In this document: positions 16,566 through 26,185 of the stretch, piece by piece
Layout of the letters: the number at the start of each line of letters is the position of its first letter
Position numbering within the stretch: position 1 is the stretch's first letter
Source: UBA6898 sp964463135
GTDB taxonomy: Bacteria; Nitrospirota; Thermodesulfovibrionia; Thermodesulfovibrionales; UBA6898
DNA: 64,000 nt
NCBI GenBank assembly: GCA_964463135.1
Contig: CAYXBA010000004.1
Location: 124,001-188,000 of the forward strand
Direction: 5' to 3'
The notes under the pieces: generated by a model
Databases searched by the model: none
The model's input: the letters and a program-made list of their open reading frames with translations, nothing else
What the model was told of the DNA's origin: nothing
Position numbers and translations under genes: made by a program

Positions 16566-19346
16566 TCATGCATATTTCTTCAGATAGGCTCCGGTATAAG
16601 AATTCTTATCTTTGACGAGTTCATCAGGCGTGCCCTCAAACACGATCATCCCGCCCTGAGCGCCCCCTTCAGGACCGATGTCAATGACCCAGTCAGCCGC
16701 CCTCACAACATCGAGGTTATGCTCGATCACAACAACCGTATTGCCTGCTTCTACAAGCCTGTTCAGGATATGAAGCAGGGCCTTCACATCATCAAAATGA
16801 AGCCCGACTGTCGGTTCGTCAAGGATGTAGAGATAGCCGCCCTTCGCTGCCATACCCATCTCCGAGCAGATCTTCAGTCTCTGGGCCTCACCCCCTGAAA
16901 GGGTAGTGGCAGGCTGTCCGAGCCTCAGATAGCCAAGCCCTGTTTCGATGAGCAAAGCAAGTTTTGTCGTTATGGAGGAATAGTCTTTGAACAGCAGAAG
17001 CGCCTCTTCCACCGTGAGGTTCAAAACATCATAGATGTTCTTTTCCCTGAACGTCACGCGAAGTGCCTCCGGCCTGTACCGCTGTCCTGAACATTTCTCA
17101 CAGGTTATATGGAGGTCTTCGAAAAAGAACATCTCCATAAGCTGATACCCGCCGCCCTTGCATGTCTCACATCTGCCGCCCGCCACATTAAATGAGAAGA
17201 AACCGGGCTCATAGTCATGGGCCTTTGCTTCTTTCTGCTGAGCAAATATCTTTCTGATATAGTCAAAAACCTTCAGGTAGGTTGCAGGGTTTGAGCGAGG
17301 ACTTTTGCCGATCGGCGATTGATCGATAAGCCTCACCCCTTTCAGATGCTCTTCGCCTTGCAATGCATGGAAGGGAAGCGGCTGCTCATTTCCTATCCTG
17401 AAATGGCGGGCAAGGCCACGGTACAGGGTCTCGACAATAAGACTGCTCTTGCCCGAACCGGAAACGCCGGTCACTGCTGTCAGTCTTTTCAGGGGAATAT
17501 TCAGGTCTGCCCCCCTGAGATTATTACCACTGGCGCCAATGAGCTCAATCGTATCACCTGAGAACGATCTTCTCTTTGACGGAAGCCGGACCTTCTCCCT
17601 GCCCTGCAGATACCGCGCGGTAAGCGTATCAGCCTTGAGAAATTCCTGCAGGGGACCGGAGAAGACCACATTGCCCCCCCTGTGTCCTCCGCCGGGGCCA
17701 AGTTCGATGATCCACTCGGACGCCTCGATAATACGCCTGTCATGTTCTACAACAATAACCGTGTTCCCCAGTTCTGCAAGCTGATTCAGGATGTCTGCAA
17801 TTCTGTCCGTGTCTCGCGCATGCAGTCCGATGGTGGGCTCATCGAGCACATAAAGCGTTCCCGTAAGAACTGATGCAAGCTGATTCGAAAGATTGATCCG
17901 CTGGTATTCACCGCCGGACAGGGTCTTGCCGTAACGGTTGAGCGTAAGATATCCGAGCCCCACCTTTTCGAGATAAGCGATCTTCATTGCTATCTGCCTC
18001 AGCAGTTCCTTTGCCATCTCCTGCCTGAAGGGAGAGAGATTGATACCGGCAAAAAACGAAGCAAGTCTGTTGATCGGCATGGCAGACAATTCGGCAATAT
18101 CAAGAGCAGCAATTTTATAAGCAAGAACCTCTTCCTTTAGCCGCCTGCCCCCGCAAGCGTGACAGGTGCTTGACCGCCGATATCGGGAAAGAAATACCCT
18201 CACATGGAGCTTGTACCTCCAGCCCTCAAGCTCCTCAAAGAAAGCATCAATACCATGGAACCCTTTAACCCCTTTAAAAAGGATGGTCTTTTCTTCAGGC
18301 GAGAGGTCAGCATAGGATTTATGAATATCAAGACCGGCCTTCTTCCCCTTTTCGAGAAGTTGCTTTTTCCACCACTTGGCTGCCGGCTTGTTCCAGGGGT
18401 CCACGGCACCTTTTGCAAGGGAGAGGGTCCTGTCCGGGATAATGAGATCCTCATCATATTGAAGCGTATCTCCAAAGCCTTTACAGACAGGGCAGGCCCC
18501 GATCGGATGGTTGAATGAGAAGAGGAGAGGCGACGGTTCCGGCAGGACAATACCGCAGTTCTCACAGGCATGCTCGGATGAAAAAGTTAAGGCAATATTA
18601 TTGCCTGCTGACTCCTGACTCCCGACTGCCGCCTTTTTTGACTGACTACTTATGGCTGATTGCTGATTGCTGATTATCAAGACCCGCATGCTGCCCTTGC
18701 CCTCCCGCCATGCGGTTTCTATGGAATCGGAAAGTCTCGGTTCGTCTCGTATAACGAGCCGATCCAGCACCATGGTGAGATTGCCGTCAACAGGCAGGTC
18801 AGCTCCAAGTTCTGCCATCTGCCCATCTTTCCATGCCCGATAGAAGCCCCTTCTCTTCATCTCTTCGGGCGGCTCTTTTGTATCAAAAAGGATAAATGCC
18901 TTCTGTCCCGAATACTTTTCTATAAGCTCTGCAGATATCTGCGATGGGTCCCACTTTCGTATCTCTCTGCCGCACTGGGGGCAACAGGGTGTTGATACCT
19001 TTGCATAGAGAAGCCTAAAAAAATCATACAGCTCTGTAAGCGTGCCCACAGTCGAGCGCGAACCGCGAATGGAGTTCTTCTGCTCAAGAGCTATAGCAGG
19101 GCGTATGTTTAAAATAGCGTCAACATCAGGCCTGTCGAGCTTTTCGAGGAAGAGCCTGGCGTATGAGGAAAGGGATTCAATGAACCGCCACTGGCCTTCG
19201 GCAAAGATCGTGTCAAACGCAAGAGATGACTTGCCTGAGCCGGAAACGCCGGTCACGGCAATGACCTTGTTATGCGGAACGCGGAGGGTTATGTTTCTCA
19301 GATTGTTCTGTCGGGCGCCTTCAATGACCAGTTCCTGCGTAGACAT
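16566..19346 (-). CDS. uvrA: Excinuclease ABC subunit A, with a heptamer-repeat-encoded linker
   Basis: This DNA damage-recognition ATPase of nucleotide-excision repair has 926 residues. Two ABC modules are seen with Walker A motifs GVSGSGKSSLAFD (N) and GVSGSGKSSLIVE (C), LSGGE signatures, and zinc fingers including CENCGIVLP / CPVCKGFG and CETCKGGG / CEKCSGQRY. Residues about 224-247, just before the first zinc-finger cysteine pair, are encoded by short 7-bp tandem repeats and read as a low-complexity Ser/Gln/Ala peptide (NQQSAIS periodicity). This stretch is not part of the conserved family. It remains in frame and is probably a tolerated surface linker. Confidence 0.96.
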   Translation of the reverse strand: MSTQELVIEGARQNNLRNITLRVPHNKVIAVTGVSGSGKSSLAFDTIFAEGQWRFIESLSSYARLFLEKLDRPDVDAILNIRPAIALEQKNSIRGSRSTVGTLTELYDFFRLLYAKVSTPCCPQCGREIRKWDPSQISAELIEKYSGQKAFILFDTKEPPEEMKRRGFYRAWKDGQMAELGADLPVDGNLTMVLDRLVIRDEPRLSDSIETAWREGKGSMRVLIISNQQSAISSQSKKAAVGSQESAGNNIALTFSSEHACENCGIVLPEPSPLLFSFNHPIGACPVCKGFGDTLQYDEDLIIPDRTLSLAKGAVDPWNKPAAKWWKKQLLEKGKKAGLDIHKSYADLSPEEKTILFKGVKGFHGIDAFFEELEGWRYKLHVRVFLSRYRRSSTCHACGGRRLKEEVLAYKIAALDIAELSAMPINRLASFFAGINLSPFRQEMAKELLRQIAMKIAYLEKVGLGYLTLNRYGKTLSGGEYQRINLSNQLASVLTGTLYVLDEPTIGLHARDTDRIADILNQLAELGNTVIVVEHDRRIIEASEWIIELGPGGGHRGGNVVFSGPLQEFLKADTLTARYLQGREKVRLPSKRRSFSGDTIELIGASGNNLRGADLNIPLKRLTAVTGVSGSGKSSLIVETLYRGLARHFRIGNEQPLPFHALQGEEHLKGVRLIDQSPIGKSPRSNPATYLKVFDYIRKIFAQQKEAKAHDYEPGFFSFNVAGGRCETCKGGGYQLMEMFFFEDLHITCEKCSGQRYRPEALRVTFREKNIYDVLNLTVEEALLLFKDYSSITTKLALLIETGLGYLRLGQPATTLSGGEAQRLKICSEMGMAAKGGYLYILDEPTVGLHFDDVKALLHILNRLVEAGNTVVVIEHNLDVVRAADWVIDIGPEGGAQGGMIVFEGTPDELVKDKNSYTGAYLKKYA
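18608..18675 (-). repeat. Heptanucleotide tandem repeats inside uvrA
   Basis: Two short arrays on the plus strand: CTGACTC, CTGACTC, CCGACTG (18608-18628) and three perfect GCTGATT units (18655-18675), about 26 bases apart. On the coding strand the units read AATCAGC and GAGTCAG, which contain no stop in any frame; the opposite orientation would contain TGA. Seven codons are one full period. Confidence 0.85.
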
Positions 19347-19390
19347 CCTGTTATTGTAACAGCTTTATGCGGGCAAAAGAAGGCTGGGCT

Positions 19391-21211
19391 TTACTGCGGC
19401 TGTTTTGCTCTCTTTTTCTCCTGGGCTATTTCAAGCAATACGGCTCTTCTGCCCAGATCTCCCTTGCCTGCATAGGCATTGCCAAGGTTAAGATATAGGT
19501 AATCCTCGTCTGGAGCATACAGCAGCGCCTTCTCGAGTGTCGCTATTGCATCGTCCAGCCGCCCGGCCTTGATATACTGCACTGCCAGGTTGTTCCTGAA
19601 AACAGGGGATAACGGATAGATCGCTATGGCCTTCTGGAAATTATCAATCGCCTCATCCCTCCGGCCCAGGGCACCGTATGTTCGCCCCATCTTATTCAGG
19701 ATATCCGCGTGAAGAAAATTATCTTTCATCCCTTTCATCGCAACATCAAAATATTCAAGGGCTTTCTCATAATTGCCAAGCCCGTATTGAACATCGCCAA
19801 GATTATAATAAACTGCAGTATAATTTTTATCAGCCCGCAGCGCACGCTCAAAAAGCTCATTTGCTTTCTCGTATTGTTTTTGTTCCTTATACACAATCCC
19901 AAGATTGTTATAGGCCCTGGCATTGTCAGGCGCCTTTACTATAACGTCGCTCCATAACGCTTCCGGCGACTGCCATACACGGTTCCTGGTTATCGTACCT
20001 ACGGCAAAAAACACAATAATTGTCACAACCAGCCCTATCTTGGCTCTCTGGTCCCGGACGATCCTGTCAACCGTAGCCATCGAGGCCAGGCAAAATCCGA
20101 CTGACGGCAGATACATCCTGTGTTCATTAATAACATCGCGTATGGGTATCACGCTTGACTCCACCAGCAGCGCAACAAAAAACCATGTGATGCCGAATGA
20201 TACAAGCCTCGCCCTCCTATAGGTAGCCACCGCAATAAAGAAGAGGAGTCCGAAAATGCAGAGTGGCAGGATCAGAGCCGGTGACAATAAGGTGACAGAC
20301 AAAGGGTAATCATAGTCCAGGGTCTGGTTCATGGGTAAAGCCATAAGACGCAGATAGGTGGTGATCACGTTGAACTGGGTCAGGAGATATTCGTTTCTGG
20401 AGATCTGCACCGTCTCACGCGAAAGCGCATCAAGAGATGCTGCCATATCTCCCAATGATTTCCCAGCCATGGCGACCAGCAGCACAAAGGCAGCCGGCAC
20501 GAGCAGAAGAAGAAAGGTCCGGACAATGCCGCGCATTTTATTGCTCTCATCTCTGAAACCAAAAAAATATATCTCGCAGAAAAAAGCCATAAGCGGAAGA
20601 GTATATGCTGTCTCCTTTGTCTTCATGGCCAGAACAGCGGAAAGAAGCGAAGCAGAAAAAAAACCTGTTATCTGAAATAAACTCTTTTTCTCAGAACCTT
20701 CCTGGCAGAGTCTTGCCTTTACATAGCATAACAATGAGGCGAGGTAGAAGAAAGTGGTAAGAGAAGCGAAACGCTGGGAAATATAGGAAACGGCCTGTGT
20801 CTGTATTGGGTGAACAAGAAAAAGAAATGCAGAGGAAAACACGAGAAAATCCTTCGAAGAATTCGTATTCTGCATTTTCGGAGTAGCAAAAAAATGACGC
20901 AGTAAAAAAACCAGAACCAAGGCATTGGCAAGGTGAATGCCGATATTTACCAGATGGTATCCGCGGACAGCAAGGCGTCCATACGCGTAGTTCAGTGCAA
21001 AACTCAAATAACCGATATACCGTCGATCTGACACATTCTGTAGAGCCAAAGGCAGGCTCTTTATTGCCTGATTCTCAGTGATAACGTGACGGTCATCAAA
21101 GATAAAGGTTCCCTGTACTATATTGCCGTAGATGAGTAACCCGAGAAAAACTATCCCAACAATTCCCCCCCAAACCATTTTCCTGTCCTGGAGGAAAAAA
21201 GAAACGGTCAT
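19391..21211 (-). CDS. Polytopic membrane protein with C-terminal TPR repeats (TMTC-like)
   Basis: This 606-residue protein has about ten transmembrane helices in the first 400 residues and at least four TPR repeats in the last 170 (NNLGIVYKEQKQYEKANELF, YYNLGDVQYGLGNYEKALEY and similar). The layout resembles TMTC/PMT-fold glycosyltransferases and bacterial TPR proteins of pilin or surface glycosylation. An acidic motif FDDRHVI in the first periplasmic loop resembles the catalytic DD/DE region of GT-C enzymes. It overlaps the stop of the preceding pilin gene by 1 base (TGATG), so it is probably co-translated with the pilin. Transfer of glycan to the pilin is inference. Confidence 0.7.
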   Translation of the reverse strand: MTVSFFLQDRKMVWGGIVGIVFLGLLIYGNIVQGTFIFDDRHVITENQAIKSLPLALQNVSDRRYIGYLSFALNYAYGRLAVRGYHLVNIGIHLANALVLVFLLRHFFATPKMQNTNSSKDFLVFSSAFLFLVHPIQTQAVSYISQRFASLTTFFYLASLLCYVKARLCQEGSEKKSLFQITGFFSASLLSAVLAMKTKETAYTLPLMAFFCEIYFFGFRDESNKMRGIVRTFLLLLVPAAFVLLVAMAGKSLGDMAASLDALSRETVQISRNEYLLTQFNVITTYLRLMALPMNQTLDYDYPLSVTLLSPALILPLCIFGLLFFIAVATYRRARLVSFGITWFFVALLVESSVIPIRDVINEHRMYLPSVGFCLASMATVDRIVRDQRAKIGLVVTIIVFFAVGTITRNRVWQSPEALWSDVIVKAPDNARAYNNLGIVYKEQKQYEKANELFERALRADKNYTAVYYNLGDVQYGLGNYEKALEYFDVAMKGMKDNFLHADILNKMGRTYGALGRRDEAIDNFQKAIAIYPLSPVFRNNLAVQYIKAGRLDDAIATLEKALLYAPDEDYLYLNLGNAYAGKGDLGRRAVLLEIAQEKKRAKQPQ

Positions 21212-21633
21212 CAGAAGCTTCGATTGTTAAGATTATCGATCGTAAAATCATCACCCGCAACTCTTGTCCCGGTTCTACCTACAGCTCTCGCGGTAAAGGC
21301 TGCGGCAACCGTTCCCCCAGGCGGCGTAAAGGTTGTTAATGTATAGTCATATTGCAGACTGGACCCAGGCGTGAACCGCGGGAGAAATGCCTGTATGGCT
21401 GCCAAATTCATGTTTGCCTGGTTCGTGCATACGTTTCCAACTCGATAATAACACCCATTTTCCGCAAAGTACTGCTCTTCCAGAAGCCGCAGGTTCTCAA
21501 GGTTCGTGTATGCCTCGGTTCTCGCAGCCCTTCTTTGCTGGCCAAGATATCCCGGAATGGCAATAGCCGCAAGTATGCCGATAATCCCCACCACAATCAT
21601 AAGTTCGATCAGGGTAAAACCTTTCTTATTCAT
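21211..21633 (-). CDS. Type IV pilin-like protein (minor or glycosylated pilin)
   Basis: This 140-residue prepilin starts at MNKKG (ATG 21633, AAGGAG 8 bases upstream); the longer open frame upstream is not needed. A class III prepilin peptide is cut before Phe in KKG/FTLIELMIVVGIIG with Glu5 present, followed by a 20-residue hydrophobic helix and a globular domain with two cysteines (ENGCYYRVGNVC). It resembles PilE/PilA-type pilins. It is coupled to the TMTC-like membrane protein and lies at the end of a sugar-nucleotide cluster, hinting at glycosylation. Confidence 0.87.
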   Translation of the reverse strand: MNKKGFTLIELMIVVGIIGILAAIAIPGYLGQQRRAARTEAYTNLENLRLLEEQYFAENGCYYRVGNVCTNQANMNLAAIQAFLPRFTPGSSLQYDYTLTTFTPPGGTVAAAFTARAVGRTGTRVAGDDFTIDNLNNRSF

Positions 21634-21707
21634 CGCTCTTTCTCCTTTCAGACCTAAATTATGCTCATCATCAATGTTACCATACTCCTGTTTAATCCCC
21701 AACAGCA

Positions 21708-22685
21708 CTATTCTATCGGATACGCCCCGGACAGGGAATGACGATACCACGAAATTGTCCTGTCGAGTCCCTCGTCGAGTGGCACCAAAGGAGACCAGCC
21801 AAGGATCTCTCGCGCTTTTTCATTATTGCAGAAAAAATGCTCTGCCTCGCCAGCTCTTTTCTGTAATTCGCCGATCATCAGCCTGACCGGTGATCCCATC
21901 TTTCTAACGATCTGCTCGGCAACATCCCTGATACAGTATTCGGTTCCGCTGCCAACATTGATCACCTCTCCCGGGGCAGAACTGCTGAAAGCAGCGCGCA
22001 GATAGGCATCAATAAGGTCATCGATATAGACAAAGTCCCTTGTCTGGTCTCCGGCGGTCATTCTGAAATCCCTTTTTTTAAGGCAGTGGTGTATCAATGA
22101 GGGGATGAACATATCAGTGCCCTGTCCGGGGCCGTAAACAAGAAAGGGTCTCAGCGTTACGACCGGCCGGCCGGAAGTCCTGTAGAGCATCTGCCCCAGA
22201 TGTGTTGCTGCAACCTTGCTCACCGAATACGGCGAGACAGGCATTTCCCTCTGCGACTCAACAAAGGGCGTCCGGCCCTTGCCATACTCCTCTGAACTGC
22301 CGGTATTTACTATGCCGGCGGGCGTTATCCCCGTTTCCTGGACCGCCCTGAGCAGATTTATCGTTCCTGTCAGATTTGTGTCGACCATGGCATCGAGGAG
22401 CCTGATATCTCTTGCTACATCACGGGCGGCAGCAAGATGGAAAATAACCTTCGGCCTCGCACCCGCGAGGCATCTGCACACCTCGTCATACTGCGTAATG
22501 CTCCCGTGCCAGATCGTTATCCTGTCGTCTATATCCTGAAGCCGGGACCCGTCACTGCCATCTCTTACAAAGACGTGAACTTCCGCATTCAGGCCAACAA
22601 GACATCTGCTCAGGTGGGAACCGATAAAACCGTTTGCGCCGGTCACCAGAACAGGAATGCCGGCAAACAGCCTCTTATGCGTCAT
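21708..22685 (-). CDS. NAD-dependent sugar epimerase/dehydratase (extended SDR)
   Basis: This extended short-chain dehydrogenase has 325 residues from the MTHKR start (an ATG 33 bases upstream is also possible). It shows the Rossmann motif VTGANGFIGSHL, the catalytic YxxxK in SPYSVSKVAA and the substrate-side motif RPFLVYGPGQG. Next to rfbF and a CDP-glucose-dehydratase-like gene, it probably epimerises or reduces a CDP-4-keto-6-deoxy sugar; the exact product cannot be told. The start lies 11 bases inside the end of rfbF. Confidence 0.85.
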   Translation of the reverse strand: MTHKRLFAGIPVLVTGANGFIGSHLSRCLVGLNAEVHVFVRDGSDGSRLQDIDDRITIWHGSITQYDEVCRCLAGARPKVIFHLAAARDVARDIRLLDAMVDTNLTGTINLLRAVQETGITPAGIVNTGSSEEYGKGRTPFVESQREMPVSPYSVSKVAATHLGQMLYRTSGRPVVTLRPFLVYGPGQGTDMFIPSLIHHCLKKRDFRMTAGDQTRDFVYIDDLIDAYLRAAFSSSAPGEVINVGSGTEYCIRDVAEQIVRKMGSPVRLMIGELQKRAGEAEHFFCNNEKAREILGWSPLVPLDEGLDRTISWYRHSLSGAYPIE

Positions 22686-23475
22686 TCCAGGCTTTCCAGG
22701 GCGTATCCCCGCTTTCACAGAGGCGGTTCAGAAAGTCCACATCACGGAGCGTATCCATGCACTGCCAGAATCCTGCATGATGGAAAACCATGAGTTCGCG
22801 GTCCTTGGCGAGTCTTTCAAGCGGCTCTTTCTCAAACACGCAGCCATCATCAGGAGAAAGATAGTCAAAGACAGCCCTGTTCAAAACGAAAAAGCCGCCG
22901 TTGATCACGCCCTCGCCGGTCTGAGGCTTTTCCCCGAATTCTGCAACACGATCACCCTCAATGACCAGTTCACCGAATCGCGAAGGAGGTCTTACCCCTG
23001 TTACGGTCGCCATTTTGCCGTGCGAAAGATGAAAGTCAACGGTCTTGCCCACGTTAAGATCAGAAACACCATCACCGTAGGTCAGAAGAAACAGGTCAGA
23101 TTTAATATACTTTTCGATCTTTTTTATGCGGGAGCCGGTCATTGCCCTGAGCCCGGTATCTGCGAGGGTAATTTCCCACTCATCCTGAGCGTCCGAATTA
23201 TGAAAGACTATGCTCTCCTCTCGCGAAAGATTGATCGTAAAATCATGGGTCCTCATCCGGTAATGGAAAAAATACTCTTTTATGACATCGCCTTTGTATC
23301 CAAGACATATAATGAAACGCCTGAACCCATGGTGAGCATAGATCTTCATGATATGCCAGAGGATCGGCTTTCCGCCGACAGGAACCATGGGCTTGGGGAT
23401 AAATTCTGTCTGCTCACGCAGCCGAGTCCCGAAGCCGCCAGCCAGGATCACTACGGGTATTTCGCTGTACTTCAT
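22675..23475 (-). CDS. rfbF: Glucose-1-phosphate cytidylyltransferase
   Basis: This enzyme makes CDP-glucose from CTP and glucose-1-phosphate, the first step to CDP-3,6-dideoxyhexoses. The 266-residue sequence has the nucleotidyltransferase start VVILAGGFGTRLREQTEFIPKP, the metal-site region LTYGDGVSDLNV, and the RfbF-typical FHLSHGKMATVTGVRPP and GEGVINGGFFVL. It overlaps the upstream glycosyltransferase gene by 4 bases. Confidence 0.93.
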   Translation of the reverse strand: MKYSEIPVVILAGGFGTRLREQTEFIPKPMVPVGGKPILWHIMKIYAHHGFRRFIICLGYKGDVIKEYFFHYRMRTHDFTINLSREESIVFHNSDAQDEWEITLADTGLRAMTGSRIKKIEKYIKSDLFLLTYGDGVSDLNVGKTVDFHLSHGKMATVTGVRPPSRFGELVIEGDRVAEFGEKPQTGEGVINGGFFVLNRAVFDYLSPDDGCVFEKEPLERLAKDRELMVFHHAGFWQCMDTLRDVDFLNRLCESGDTPWKAWNDA

Positions 23476-24464
23476 GCGTTCTCTCCTCTGCTCTTCCCTC
23501 TGTCCGCAGAGGCGGAAACGTGTGAAAATTCCTCGCGAACAAGAAACATGGGGCGCTGTTTTACCTCAACATAGAGTCTGCCGATATACTCTCCAATAAT
23601 GCCGAGAGCGAATAGCTGGAGGCCTCCTACAGCCAAAACGGGCAGGAGAATAGAGGCCCAGCCGGGTATGAATTTATCCGTAAACAATTTAATATACAGC
23701 ACCCAAAAACTCCCGGCAACTGCAATAAAGGCGGACACAATACCGGCAATAGATGCGAACCGGAGGGGGATATAGGTAAATGAGACGATCCCGTCAAGGC
23801 TGAGAGAGAAGAGGGAACTGATATTGAACTTGGATTCTCCTGCAGTCCGCTTTTCCCTGTCATAGGATACGACCGCATATCTGGACTCCAGCTGCAGGAT
23901 CATTGCCCTGATAAGCCGGTTTCTCTCGGGGAGGGCATTAAATGCAGCCAGAAGCGATTTTGCCATGAGCCTGAAGTCGCCATGGTTATGGACGATATTA
24001 ACCCCAAGGATCTTGAGAATACGGTAATAGCTCTCTGCAAAGAACCTTTTAAAAAAAGAGTCCGTGTCGCGAGACTTTCTTACCCCAAGCACAAGGTCAT
24101 ATCCCCGCTCATAATGACTGATCATTTCTTCTATCTTCTCGGGCGGATCCTGAAGATCCGCATCTATGGTCACTACTGCATCACCTTTTGCATGATAAAG
24201 ACCTGCGGAAAGCGATCCCTGAAATCCGAAGTTTCTTCTCAGTGATATGATCCTCAGATGCGGGTCCTTATCAAAAAGAGCCGTCAATGAGTTCAGCGTC
24301 TGATCAGTGGATCCATTATCAACAAAAATAAGTTCGTACCCCGATATTGCGGAATGCGAAAGCAGCCCTGCCATGATATCAGACAGCCGTTTATATGTTC
24401 CGTTCACAACGGCCTCTTCATTGTGGCAGGGGATAACAACAGATAAGAGACCTAATCTCCTCAT
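23472..24464 (-). CDS. Family 2 glycosyltransferase with two C-terminal membrane helices (GtrB/ArnC-like)
   Basis: This 330-residue polyprenyl-phosphate glycosyltransferase type has a GT-A domain with SVVIPCHNEEAVV at the N-terminus, DNGSTDQT and the metal-site TIDADLQDPPE. An amphipathic segment and two transmembrane helices (about 233-255 and 268-290) follow, ending in a RLYVEVKQRPMF motif. Such proteins load a sugar onto undecaprenyl phosphate at the inner membrane. It lies between the methyltransferase and rfbF with 4-base overlaps on both sides. Confidence 0.88.
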   Translation of the reverse strand: MRRLGLLSVVIPCHNEEAVVNGTYKRLSDIMAGLLSHSAISGYELIFVDNGSTDQTLNSLTALFDKDPHLRIISLRRNFGFQGSLSAGLYHAKGDAVVTIDADLQDPPEKIEEMISHYERGYDLVLGVRKSRDTDSFFKRFFAESYYRILKILGVNIVHNHGDFRLMAKSLLAAFNALPERNRLIRAMILQLESRYAVVSYDREKRTAGESKFNISSLFSLSLDGIVSFTYIPLRFASIAGIVSAFIAVAGSFWVLYIKLFTDKFIPGWASILLPVLAVGGLQLFALGIIGEYIGRLYVEVKQRPMFLVREEFSHVSASADRGKSRGENA

Positions 24465-25201
24465 GGCTTCCTTGCAATTGCAATGACACTGAGACCAAAG
24501 GGGAAGTTTAGTCCCAGCGTCAGCACACGATTTTCAACCTTGAGCAGTCCTTCAAGCATCCTGTTCACGATTTTGCCTGACCTGACCAGGTCATTGCCTG
24601 CGTTCTCTCCCTGCTGCCTTCTGAATACCCTCTGCATCGTTCGCACGAGCGATGCAGGGAAGAAAAGGCAGAAATTCCAATATGCTGCCCGTTCAATACA
24701 GAACCCGGCCTGTTCCAGAAGGGTTATGATCTCCCGGCGTGAATAGCGCCGGTAATGGCGATTAACCTCGTCATGTCTGCTCCAGAGAAACTGAAAGGCA
24801 GGCACAAAAATAATTGCACGTCCATTCGGCTTCAGAATGCGCAGCCATTCGCGCAGCCCCCGCACAGGTTCGTCAATATGCTCAAGGACATCTGATGCAA
24901 TAACCATATCGAACTGTTCATCGCCGAACCCGGTTGAGCATCCGTCAGCAACCCTGATATCAGCATCTCCAAACCTCCTGCTGAACTGAACAGAACATTC
25001 ATTGATATCGATCCCGGCAACTCTTGTAAAACCTTTCCTTTGCAGGAGCCGGACAAGAGGCCCCCCGGAACAACCGACCTCAAGGATCGACAGTCTCCTG
25101 TCGAGATCTTTGAGAAGTCTCCATATCATGTCCCGCCGGCCAATAAACCACCAGTGGGTCTCCTCAAGCTCATGATAGACAGAAACATAGGCATCATCCA
25201 T
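24461..25201 (-). CDS. SAM-dependent class I methyltransferase
   Basis: This 246-residue Methyltransf_11/23-type protein has motif I ILEVGCSGGPLVRLL, DINECS as the acidic post-motif and VIASDVLEHIDEP in the centre. The N-terminal YHELEETHWWFIGRRDMI segment is typical of methyltransferases in glycan and O-antigen clusters. The likely role is methylation of a sugar or lipid-linked glycan; the acceptor is unknown. It overlaps the glycosyltransferase gene by 4 bases and follows the rfbG-like gene by 3. Confidence 0.87.
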   Translation of the reverse strand: MDDAYVSVYHELEETHWWFIGRRDMIWRLLKDLDRRLSILEVGCSGGPLVRLLQRKGFTRVAGIDINECSVQFSRRFGDADIRVADGCSTGFGDEQFDMVIASDVLEHIDEPVRGLREWLRILKPNGRAIIFVPAFQFLWSRHDEVNRHYRRYSRREIITLLEQAGFCIERAAYWNFCLFFPASLVRTMQRVFRRQQGENAGNDLVRSGKIVNRMLEGLLKVENRVLTLGLNFPFGLSVIAIARKP

Positions 25202-25204
25202 CAG

Positions 25205-26185
25205 CTATATAGGATAACCGAAAAATCGTTTATACCAGTCCACGGTCTCTTTAAGCCCTTCCTGAAGCGAGAAGCAAGGCTTCCAGTCAAGCATGGATCT
25301 GGCTTTTTCTGAAGAAAGGTACTGTTTCAGAATTTCACTGTTCGCCTGATTCAGCACTACTGAATCCAGGCCCGCTTTGCCCATGGCAGAAAGGATTTCC
25401 CGCACAATTTCAAGCACTGTTATCGGCTCGTCATTGCCAAAGTTAAATGCATGACCCCAGAGGGCCGGGTCGTCCATCTTTTCTGCAAGAAGGATATATG
25501 CCAGGGCAGCATCCTTTACGTAAAAATAATCCCTCACATACTTGCCGTCGCTGCGTATCACCGGTTTCTCTCCAAAGAGTACCGAGCGAATCGTGCCCGG
25601 GACGATCCTGTTGAAATTCAGATCGCCGCCGCCGAAAAGATTCCCGCAGCGCGTCACGCAGACCGGCAGCCCATAGGAATGAAAATACATCTGGGAAATC
25701 AGGTCTGCACAGCTTTTGGATACATCATAGGGATTCCTTCCTCTGAGCGGCATATCTTCAGTGTAGGGGAGTTGATCGTGGTCTCCATATGCCTTATCGC
25801 TCGATGCCACGACGATCTTTTTGACCCGCTTGTTCCGGCGGCAGGCTTCGAGCATTACCCATGTTCCTTTGACATTCGACTCAAACGTGGAAAGAGGATT
25901 GTTGTTTGCGATCGGGACGATCGTCTGAGCTCCCAGGTGGAAGACCGTATCTATTTCATATTCATTCAGCGCTCGCTCGACAAGATAGGGATCCTCCATG
26001 CTTCCGGAGACAGACGTTATTCTGTCTGACATGCCCTCCCTGTTGATGCGGCTTTGGGGAACGCGGTCTCTAACAAGGGCAATCACGTTCGCCCCCTGGC
26101 CGAGCAGATCCTCAGCAAGCCAGGACCCTAACAGCCCTGTGCAACCAGTCACAAAGACATTTTTATTTAACCACGCTTTATTCAT
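25205..26185 (-). CDS. Sugar-nucleotide 4,6-dehydratase, probably CDP-glucose 4,6-dehydratase-like
   Basis: This extended SDR has 326 residues from MNKAW. Motifs: VFVTGCTGLLGSWL, HLGAQTIV, the dehydratase triad region SSDKAYGDH, the catalytic YDVSK and RDYFYVKDAALAYILL. CDP-glucose versus GDP-mannose specificity cannot be decided from motifs alone; the neighbour rfbF favours CDP-glucose. An alternative start at 26227 would overlap the upstream gene by about 50 bases, and 26185 overlaps it by 8. Confidence 0.78.
   Translation of the reverse strand: MNKAWLNKNVFVTGCTGLLGSWLAEDLLGQGANVIALVRDRVPQSRINREGMSDRITSVSGSMEDPYLVERALNEYEIDTVFHLGAQTIVPIANNNPLSTFESNVKGTWVMLEACRRNKRVKKIVVASSDKAYGDHDQLPYTEDMPLRGRNPYDVSKSCADLISQMYFHSYGLPVCVTRCGNLFGGGDLNFNRIVPGTIRSVLFGEKPVIRSDGKYVRDYFYVKDAALAYILLAEKMDDPALWGHAFNFGNDEPITVLEIVREILSAMGKAGLDSVVLNQANSEILKQYLSSEKARSMLDWKPCFSLQEGLKETVDWYKRFFGYPI

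Noticed and set aside
22657..23574. Open frame of 305 codons opposite rfbF
   Set aside because: rfbF on the minus strand has all family motifs; the plus frame has none.
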